Below are positions 58,154 to 64,000 of a DNA stretch of 64,000 bases, in pieces. The translations under genes were made by a program, and so were the position numbers. The stretch is from Prochlorococcus sp. AG-402-A21 (GTDB taxonomy: Bacteria; Cyanobacteriota; Cyanobacteriia; PCC-6307; Cyanobiaceae). The first letter of the stretch is position 1. Each line of letters starts with the position of its first letter. The notes beneath the pieces were generated by a model, which was given only the letters and a program-made list of their open reading frames with translations, was not told the origin of the DNA and ran no database searches. Where the stretch lies: positions 1-64,000 of the forward strand of contig QCHI01000005.1 of the NCBI GenBank assembly GCA_003279655.1, written 5' to 3'.

Positions 58154-58951
58154 ATGCGCCTTGGATTGTTTGATAGTGGTGTTGGGGGCTTCACTGTTTT
58201 AAAAAAGGTAATTGAATTATGTCCCAATACTTCATTTGTATATTTGGCTGATACGGCAAGACTTCCCTATGGGGTAAAGAAAACGAATGAAATCATACAA
58301 TTTGCTGAAGAAATATCATCGTGGTTTAAGTATCAGAATATCGACGCTTTTTTGGTTGCTTGTAATACAACCAATGCAATTGCCTTGGATGTAATAAAGA
58401 AAAATCTAGATGTACCTGTGTTTGATTTGATTGGGTCTGTCGCATCAAATATCCAAGAATCTAGAGTGGGTGTACTCGCAACCCCATCTACAGTAAGAAC
58501 CAAAGCTTATACAAATGCGATTTTAGAATTCAAGCCAAAAACTTTTGTAATTGAGCAATCATGTCCTGAATTTGTTCCAATGATTGAAGCGAATAATATT
58601 TATTCAGGTGAGATTACTGATGTTGCAATTAGATATTTACAACCTGTTTTAAACCAGAAAATTGATTCTTTAATTCTTGGTTGTAGTCATTACCCTCTTA
58701 TAACTCCTTTGCTGACTGAGATATTACCTTCTGGTGTTGAATTGGTTGACCCTGCTCAAGCTCTTTCTTTTCAATTAAAGTTGTTTATAGATTCAAAAAT
58801 AAGCAATTATTCAAAGAAAAAATCTTTAGTTGATTCAAGGTTTTATGTAACTTCCAATCTTAAAAACTTCCCTATTCAAATTAAGCATTGGTTGAACGTG
58901 TTTCCTGAAGTTAATCTCGTTTCACTGCAGAAGAAGGGGTGTGTCTCTTAA
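58154..58951 (+). CDS. murI: Glutamate racemase
   Basis: Interconverts L- and D-glutamate for peptidoglycan. It has 265 residues, ATG start two bases after the amidase stop. The two catalytic cysteines are Cys70 (LVACNTTNAIA) and Cys177 (LILGCSHYPL). LFDSGVGGFTVLK and LADTARLPYG are the substrate-binding family motifs. Length is typical. Its last 23 codons overlap alternative starts of the sds frame, but the supported sds start lies 22 bases after the murI stop. Confidence 0.96.
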   Translation: MRLGLFDSGVGGFTVLKKVIELCPNTSFVYLADTARLPYGVKKTNEIIQFAEEISSWFKYQNIDAFLVACNTTNAIALDVIKKNLDVPVFDLIGSVASNIQESRVGVLATPSTVRTKAYTNAILEFKPKTFVIEQSCPEFVPMIEANNIYSGEITDVAIRYLQPVLNQKIDSLILGCSHYPLITPLLTEILPSGVELVDPAQALSFQLKLFIDSKISNYSKKKSLVDSRFYVTSNLKNFPIQIKHWLNVFPEVNLVSLQKKGCVS

Positions 58952-58973
58952 GATCAAAATGTATAGCGGTTTT

Positions 58974-59945
58974 ATGACCACAGCCACTGAAATTCTTCAA
59001 CCTGTAGAACTTGATCTAGAAGCATTGCTTTTAGATCTACGTAGCCTTATTGGTGCCGGGCACCCCATTTTGCAGGCAGCTGCAGAACACCTTTTTAGTG
59101 CAGGGGGTAAACGTTTAAGACCTGGAATTGTTCTACTAATCTCAAGAGCCTTAACATCTGAGAAGGATCTTCCTTTAAAGCATAGAAAATTAGCCCAAAT
59201 CACTGAGATGATACATACCGCTTCTCTTGTGCATGATGATGTTGTAGATGAAGCAGATACTAGAAGAGGTGTTGAAACTGTTCATAGTCGCTTTGACCCT
59301 AGGATAGCTGTTCTTGCTGGAGATTTTCTATTCGCACAAGCTAGTTGGCATTTGGCAAACCTTGATAATTTAGATGTCGTTAAATTGTTAAGTAGGGTCA
59401 TTATGGATCTGGCTGAAGGTGAAATTAAGCAGGGTCTGAATAGATTTGATTCAAGTCAATCTTTTGAGAGCTATTTAGAAAAAAGTTATTGTAAAACAGC
59501 TTCTCTTATTGCCAATAGCTCTAAGGCTATTGGTGTTTTATCTGATGTAGATCAAGAGAGCTTAAATTCACTTTATATTTATGGAAGACAATTAGGATTA
59601 GCTTTTCAAGTTGTCGATGATATTCTTGATTTTACTGGTAATGATGAACAACTTGGCAAACCAGCTGCAAGCGATCTGCAGAGCGGATACCTTACAGCTC
59701 CTGTTTTCTATGCTTTAGAAGAGAATCCCACTCTGAGTGAACTTATAAATGGTAAATTCTCAAAAAAAGATGATCTAGAAAAGGCTTTGTCTCTCGTTAG
59801 AGATTCAAATGCGATCAAAAAGTCAAGAGAATTAGCAGAAAAATTTGCATCTGAGTCTATAGATTCAATTACTTGGTTGCCTGATTCACCATCAAAAAAA
59901 GCATTACTTGAATTACCTGGATTTGTTATCAGCCGGCTTTATTAA
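58974..59945 (+). CDS. sds: All-trans solanesyl (polyprenyl) diphosphate synthase
   Basis: Makes the C45-type prenyl tail of plastoquinone from FPP/GGPP and IPP. I chose the ATG at 58974 (MTTATEILQPVELD; 323 residues), which fits the family length; earlier GTG (58941) and ATG (58959) are less likely. FARM is LVHDDVVDEAD (DDxxD), and the second aspartate-rich motif is VVDDILDFTG. GGKRLRPGIVLL is the conserved substrate loop. The head-group decarboxylase ubiD is ~4 kb away. The 3' end overlaps the convergent HAD gene by 17 bases. Confidence 0.92.
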   Translation: MTTATEILQPVELDLEALLLDLRSLIGAGHPILQAAAEHLFSAGGKRLRPGIVLLISRALTSEKDLPLKHRKLAQITEMIHTASLVHDDVVDEADTRRGVETVHSRFDPRIAVLAGDFLFAQASWHLANLDNLDVVKLLSRVIMDLAEGEIKQGLNRFDSSQSFESYLEKSYCKTASLIANSSKAIGVLSDVDQESLNSLYIYGRQLGLAFQVVDDILDFTGNDEQLGKPAASDLQSGYLTAPVFYALEENPTLSELINGKFSKKDDLEKALSLVRDSNAIKKSRELAEKFASESIDSITWLPDSPSKKALLELPGFVISRLY

Positions 59946-60627
59946 ATTGATACCCATTTAACATTTGCTCAATTTCTCCTAAATGGTTGATTCTTTTTAA
60001 ATTGTTTTCTTGTTTAAAAAATTCTTTATTCGTTATTTCATTACTTTGCTCTTCTAAAAATAAGACATAGCAACCTGCACTTAGGGCTGAGGTTACTCCA
60101 GAAATTGAATCTTCTACTGCCCAGCATTCTTGAGAAGCAATATTTAATTTTTTAGCTGCTAAAAGATATGGATCTGGAGCAGGCTTCCCTTTCTCAAGTG
60201 ATTTGTCATCGCCAAGAACCTGCACGGAAAATAGATTCATCCATTTGTGATGAGAAGTTTTTATTTGGAGAGATTCAGAGCTGCTACTAGTAACTAACCC
60301 CATTGGAATATTCTTGTCATGACATCTTCTAACCAAACTTTCACTACCTGGCATCGCTTGTGCAGTGAGGATGAGCCGTCTTGAAATGGGTTTATGTACT
60401 CTCAGTAATTCTTCTACTCCAATATTTTTTGGAATCAATTTAACAAGCTCATTGGCACAATCAATTCTTCTTTTGCCTCTCAAAAGTTTTAGTTGGCTAT
60501 AGGTTAGATTTAGATCAAAAAATGCGGAGGTCTCTTTCCATGCTTCTCCATGTAAGGGTTCTGAGTCAATTAGAACTCCATCAAGATCAAATAAAAACGC
60601 TTTAGGAAAATCCCAATCTTTCTTCAT
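59929..60627 (-). CDS. HAD-family phosphatase (CbbY/beta-phosphoglucomutase-like)
   Basis: Predicted phosphatase or phosphosugar mutase of 232 residues. Motif I FLFDLDGVLIDSEPLHGEAW has the nucleophile Asp and the +2 Asp. The four-helix cap follows. Motif II is LVTSSSS, the Lys of motif III is in EKGKPAPDPYLLAA, and motif IV EDSISGV contains the acidic pair. The cap type resembles CbbY/YcjU and related sugar-phosphate enzymes; the substrate is not determinable. Convergent with sds (17-base overlap), divergent from acs. Confidence 0.85.
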   Translation of the reverse strand: MKKDWDFPKAFLFDLDGVLIDSEPLHGEAWKETSAFFDLNLTYSQLKLLRGKRRIDCANELVKLIPKNIGVEELLRVHKPISRRLILTAQAMPGSESLVRRCHDKNIPMGLVTSSSSESLQIKTSHHKWMNLFSVQVLGDDKSLEKGKPAPDPYLLAAKKLNIASQECWAVEDSISGVTSALSAGCYVLFLEEQSNEITNKEFFKQENNLKRINHLGEIEQMLNGYQFNKAG

Positions 60628-60718
60628 TATGAATTTGTTTTAAATAAGAGTTTCACTATTAAGCCTTTTGGTCAGAAATAGCTTGAATGCAATAAATGAA
60701 AAGTTGTTTTTATCTTTC

Positions 60719-62695
60719 ATGAATTCAGACAATTCTAACTCTATTGAGTCTGTTCTTCAGGAGCAGAGAGTTTTCCCCCCTTCTGATGACTTTTCCAGTA
60801 AAAGTAGAATTTCATCTTTTTCTAAGTATTTGGAAATGTCTGAGATGGCTAAGTCAGATCCTAATAAGTTTTGGGGTGACGCAGCTAAAGAAGAATTACA
60901 TTGGTTTAAATCTTTTGATAAAGTACTTGATTGGTCTAAGCCACCATTCGCTAAATGGTTTGATGGCGGAAAAACTAATATTTCTTTTAACTGTCTAGAT
61001 CGACACTTAAATAGTTCAACAGGTGACAAGGTCGCCTTGATTTGGGAAGGAGAGCCAGGTGATCAAAAAAAATATACCTACAAACAACTACATAAAGAGG
61101 TTTGCAAAGCAGCTAATGCGCTCAAATCTATAGGTATAGGCAAAGGAGATCTTGTTGCGTTATATATGCCTATGGTTCCTGAGGCTGCAATCGCAATGCT
61201 TGCTTGTGCAAGGATTGGAGCACCACATTCAGTCGTATTTGGAGGCTTTTCATCTGAGGCTCTTAGGGACAGATTAATTAATGGAGAAGCAAAAGCAGTA
61301 ATTACAGCTGATGGCGGTTTTAGAAAAGATAAAATAATTCCTCTTAAAGATGCTGTTGATCAAGCATTGGAAGGTGGAGCTTGTCCAAAGGTCGAATCAG
61401 TTTTAGTTGTTCAAAGGACAAAAAAACTTATTGAGATGGATGATGGTAGAGATTATTGGTGGCATGAAATTGTAGATAGTCAATCAGAGGAATGTTTGGC
61501 AGAACAAATGGATAGTGAGGATTGCTTATTTGTTTTATATACTTCTGGCTCAACAGGCAAACCAAAGGGAGTAGTTCATTCAACTGCTGGATATAACCTT
61601 TGGTCTCATTTAACTTTTAAATGGATTTTTGATATTCGTGAAAATGATATTTATTGGTGTACCGCTGATGTGGGTTGGATCACTGGCCATAGTTATATCG
61701 TCTATGGCCCATTATCTAATGGTGCAACTACTGTTATGTACGAAGGAGTTCCTAGACCATCAAATCCAGGAGCTTTTTGGGATGTAATTCATAGGCATAA
61801 AATTTCGATTTTTTACACTGCTCCAACGGCTATAAGGGCTTTTATGAAAGCAGGAGAAAAGATTCCTAATCAATACGATTTATCTAGTTTGAGACTTTTA
61901 GGAACTGTTGGAGAGCCAATTAATCCAGAAGCTTGGATTTGGTACCGAGATGTTATTGGAGGAGGTAGATGCCCAATAGTTGATACATGGTGGCAAACAG
62001 AAACTGGAGGAGTAATGATTAGTCCTCTTCCAGGAGCGACTCCAACCAAACCTGGATCAGCAACTTTCCCTTTGCCTGGGATTGAAGCCGATGTGGTCAA
62101 TTCAGATGGGGAGCCTGTATCAAATAATGAGGGTGGATATTTGGTAGTTAAAAGACCTTGGCCAGGAATGATGAGAAATGTTTATGGAGATGAAAAAAGA
62201 TTTAGAGAGAGTTATTGGGAGTATTTAAAACCTTCAGACAATAGCTATATTTATTTTGCTGGAGATGGGGCGCGAAGAGATGAGGAAGGTTATTTTTGGG
62301 TCATGGGACGAGTTGATGACGTTATAAATGTATCTGGTCATAGGCTTGGAACAATGGAAATAGAATCAGCTTTAGTTAGTCATGAGCTCATCTCAGAAGC
62401 TGCAGTTGTGGGTAGACCTGATGATTTAAAAGGAGAATCTATAGTAGCCTTTGTTACTTTGAAAACTGGTGCAGATCCAAATGAAAAAATTGATGCACAA
62501 TTAAAAAAACACGTCGTGAATGAAATAGGACCAATTGCCAAACCTGATGAAATTAAATTTACTGATTCTCTTCCTAAAACAAGAAGTGGAAAAATAATGC
62601 GCAGAATTTTGAGAGCACTGGCTTCGGGCGATGAAATAAGCGGTGATACAAGTACTCTTGAAGATAGATCGGTTTTAGATAAATTAAGAAGTTAA
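60719..62695 (+). CDS. acs: Acetate--CoA ligase (acetyl-CoA synthetase)
   Basis: Activates acetate to acetyl-CoA through acetyl-AMP. I chose the ATG at 60719 ([14 protein letters not shown]; 658 residues), which matches the family; a TTG at 60668 would add 17 residues. The AMP-binding motif is [27 protein letters not shown] and [15 protein letters not shown] are the A4/A5 core, and [16 protein letters not shown] carries the Lys usually regulated by acetylation. The ACS N-terminal domain ([15 protein letters not shown]) is present. Divergent from the HAD gene; it ends two bases before the convergent DUF1350 gene. Confidence 0.95.
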   Translation: MNSDNSNSIESVLQEQRVFPPSDDFSSKSRISSFSKYLEMSEMAKSDPNKFWGDAAKEELHWFKSFDKVLDWSKPPFAKWFDGGKTNISFNCLDRHLNSSTGDKVALIWEGEPGDQKKYTYKQLHKEVCKAANALKSIGIGKGDLVALYMPMVPEAAIAMLACARIGAPHSVVFGGFSSEALRDRLINGEAKAVITADGGFRKDKIIPLKDAVDQALEGGACPKVESVLVVQRTKKLIEMDDGRDYWWHEIVDSQSEECLAEQMDSEDCLFVLYTSGSTGKPKGVVHSTAGYNLWSHLTFKWIFDIRENDIYWCTADVGWITGHSYIVYGPLSNGATTVMYEGVPRPSNPGAFWDVIHRHKISIFYTAPTAIRAFMKAGEKIPNQYDLSSLRLLGTVGEPINPEAWIWYRDVIGGGRCPIVDTWWQTETGGVMISPLPGATPTKPGSATFPLPGIEADVVNSDGEPVSNNEGGYLVVKRPWPGMMRNVYGDEKRFRESYWEYLKPSDNSYIYFAGDGARRDEEGYFWVMGRVDDVINVSGHRLGTMEIESALVSHELISEAAVVGRPDDLKGESIVAFVTLKTGADPNEKIDAQLKKHVVNEIGPIAKPDEIKFTDSLPKTRSGKIMRRILRALASGDEISGDTSTLEDRSVLDKLRS

Positions 62696-62697
62696 TA

Positions 62698-63423
62698 TTA
62701 AATTTTCCAATTAGATACTTGATCGACTATTAAATCAATCTTCTCATATTTTAAAGAGCTTTGAAAATTAGGGTTTAGTAAGTTCTCTCTTATTCCTAAA
62801 CTTACAGGGGTTAGATGATTACCGTCTAACAAAATAATTTGAGATTTATCAGAAGGTCTTTTCTTTAATGATTTAAGTAATAAATCATTTTGATCTAGAT
62901 TATCGTTTTTAAACTTTATTAATAGATTATTTATTTGCTCATAGTGTTCACTAATAAGATTTAATGTTTCGGACGGACTTGGACTAAACTCAGTTTGAAA
63001 GTTAAGCTTTTGTGACATTTTTCTAAGTAAAGGTATAGATTTAGCTGCCTTGAAATTATTAAAGCTTATAGCTACTAAACCATCGCAATTTATTCCTCCA
63101 TCAGGAGCTAGTAAGTGTAATTTACATCCAAGACTATGACCCAGCTTTATTGATTTTGGATTTAAGCCAACTCTTTCTTCAAGGATTTTTCGTGATTGAC
63201 GAAATTGTTTCCACGCATAATTTGCTTGAAGTTGATGGTCAAAATTCGGGATATATCCCCAAGAATGTACTGCAAAATTTCTTTGTAAAAAACTAGAAAT
63301 AAGTCTTTTGTATGTAACTTCTGGCTTGATTGAAATATAGCTACCTCCAATTAGCTCTATTAGGCCAATTGGTCTTGATGGCCATTGACAAGAAACATTA
63401 CTTATACGCCTAAAAGTGCTCAT
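62698..63423 (-). CDS. DUF1350 alpha/beta-hydrolase-like protein
   Basis: Cyanobacterial and plant family of unknown function, 241 residues, ATG start. The opening RPIGLIELIGGSYISIKPEVTYKR (cited by IELIGGSYISIKPEVTY) is the DUF1350 hallmark. LGHSLGCKLHLL is a GxSxG-like nucleophile elbow, so a hydrolase fold is likely, though a catalytic acid/His is not obvious; a His at GNHLTPVSLG near the C-terminus is a candidate. No signal peptide or membrane segment. It is convergent with acs, two bases apart. Confidence 0.8.
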   Translation of the reverse strand: MSTFRRISNVSCQWPSRPIGLIELIGGSYISIKPEVTYKRLISSFLQRNFAVHSWGYIPNFDHQLQANYAWKQFRQSRKILEERVGLNPKSIKLGHSLGCKLHLLAPDGGINCDGLVAISFNNFKAAKSIPLLRKMSQKLNFQTEFSPSPSETLNLISEHYEQINNLLIKFKNDNLDQNDLLLKSLKKRPSDKSQIILLDGNHLTPVSLGIRENLLNPNFQSSLKYEKIDLIVDQVSNWKI

Positions 63424-63461
63424 TGATGAATATTCACTCTATAAAGAGAAATAAAAAACGA

Positions 63462-63495
63462 TTAGAAATTAAATATAAGTATCTTTTATTTCTAA
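63462..63495. repeat. Inverted repeat TTAGAAAT-N18-ATTTCTAA between DUF1350 and the exonuclease gene
   Basis: Left arm 63462-63469 and right arm 63488-63495 are perfect over 8 bp in the 139-base divergent gap. Its core TTAGAAA/TTTCTAA matches the repeats at 9979 and 39617. It could be an operator or an AT-rich accident. Confidence 0.3.
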
Positions 63496-63562
63496 TGTTC
63501 TAATAAGTTTTTTCAACTCAGTTTTTTTGATAATAATATAAGCATGACTAATTAATTTTGAA

Positions 63563-64000
63563 GTGAAAGAAGAGCAGAACCATCAGAAAGAGAGCGAACA
63601 GCTTGACTTTCTATATGAAACAGCTAAAGAAAATGCTAATCAAAAAGTGAAAGATCTAGGAGAAAAAAGTTCTTTCAATTCAAATGAAGAACGGGTTGAA
63701 ATTTCAAGTGAAGAACATTTTCCTAAAAATATCTTGATTTTAGATACTGAAACTACCGGTTTAGACAATGAACATGATCATTGTCTAGAAGTAGGTTCGA
63801 TCCTTTTTAATGTCAAAAATAGATCAGTGTTAGCCCAGCAGTCTTTTCTTTTACCAGTTGAAATTAATAATGCAGAAAAAATAAACAATATTCCAGCTGA
63901 AATAACTAGATTGCCTCAACCGCTATCAGAAGCGATCATATATTTTGAGTCTTTGGTTCGTTTCTCAGATGTGATTGTTGCTCACAATGCAGAATTTGAT
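63563..64000 (+). CDS. DEDDh 3'-5' exonuclease (DnaQ/epsilon-like), 3'-truncated by window edge
   Basis: Start of a DnaQ-family exonuclease; 146 codons are visible from a GTG at 63563 and the frame continues off the window. An N-terminal charged, Glu/Lys-rich stretch of about 55 residues is unusual for DnaQ epsilon and looks disordered. Exo I follows as ILILDTETTGLDNEHD (catalytic Asp and Glu), and Exo II as VIVAHNAEFD (catalytic Asp). Exo III lies beyond the window. It may be the polymerase III proofreading subunit or a separate DnaQ-like nuclease; the extra N-terminus leans toward the latter. Confidence 0.8.
   Translation, partial: MKEEQNHQKESEQLDFLYETAKENANQKVKDLGEKSSFNSNEERVEISSEEHFPKNILILDTETTGLDNEHDHCLEVGSILFNVKNRSVLAQQSFLLPVEINNAEKINNIPAEITRLPQPLSEAIIYFESLVRFSDVIVAHNAEFD

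Noticed and set aside
1..64000. CRISPR arrays, insertion sequences, prophage, rRNA genes, replication origin
   Set aside because: No direct-repeat array, transposase, integrase, phage structural gene, rRNA sequence or DnaA-box cluster was seen.

Overview
The window is a compact, AT-rich stretch of picocyanobacterial chromosome. The gene content points to Prochlorococcus: plastocyanin with a thylakoid-type signal peptide, NdhD and NdhL of the cyanobacterial NDH-1 complex, MenB/MenD for phylloquinone, solanesyl diphosphate synthase and UbiD for plastoquinone, Ycf51, and several cyanobacterial families of unknown function (DUF3007, DUF760, DUF1350, DUF4336, DUF4332). Low GC, gaps of tens of bases, many overlapping gene ends, frequent TTG/GTG starts and an intron-free tRNA-Leu(UAA) all fit a streamlined Prochlorococcus genome. 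The clade is not certain; a low-light I type is my guess. I see no insertion sequence, prophage, CRISPR array, rRNA or plasmid gene.

Layout. 1-7.8 kb: the 3' part of dnaA, a glutathione transferase diverging from glutathione reductase (gor), a Na+/Ca2+ exchanger diverging from pyrC, tRNA-Leu directly abutting ndhL, a DUF3007 gene, trpA and a YciI-like gene. 7.8-9.8 kb: a minus-strand run of sigma factor, DUF1232, a small helix-turn-helix-like protein and a c-type cytochrome. 10.2-22.3 kb, mostly minus strand: hisIE, a PTPS-family gene (+), clpB, petE, an epimerase with hemE, glgB, a CocE-type hydrolase, a small secreted protein, DUF4332 and Ycf51. 22.3-28.8 kb, plus strand: tamB, proA, folB and a lipase-like gene. 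28.7-38 kb, minus strand: a tight seven-gene run of prlC, ndhD, thrB, glk, thrS, trpS and an RGG/ribbon-helix-helix-like protein. 38.2-43.5 kb, plus strand: a DUF697 membrane protein, a manganese-type ABC transporter (mntCAB) and DUF4336. 43.5-44.4 kb, minus: DUF760 and lepB. 44.5-50.2 kb, plus: menD, menB, glgA, murF. 50.2-55.4 kb, minus: glmU, an MnmC-like methyltransferase, aroA, ubiD. 55.5-64 kb: comB, a nitrilase, an AMIN amidase, murI and sds (+), a HAD phosphatase (-), acs (+), DUF1350 (-) and the start of a DEDDh exonuclease (+).

The genes are largely housekeeping: quinone, haem, glycogen, peptidoglycan and amino-acid synthesis, photosynthetic electron transport, and two aminoacyl-tRNA synthetases. 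The less-explained items are: an uncharacterised RGG plus ribbon-helix-helix-like protein beside trpS/thrS; a sigma factor with an altered region 4.2 recognition helix, co-transcribed with three small genes; a PTPS homologue with HGY in place of the zinc-binding HGH; a 12-codon frame overlapping the trpA start; the tRNA-Leu/ndhL junction; and a TTAGAAA...TTTCTAA dyad found in three intergenic gaps. I found no clear new multi-gene system.
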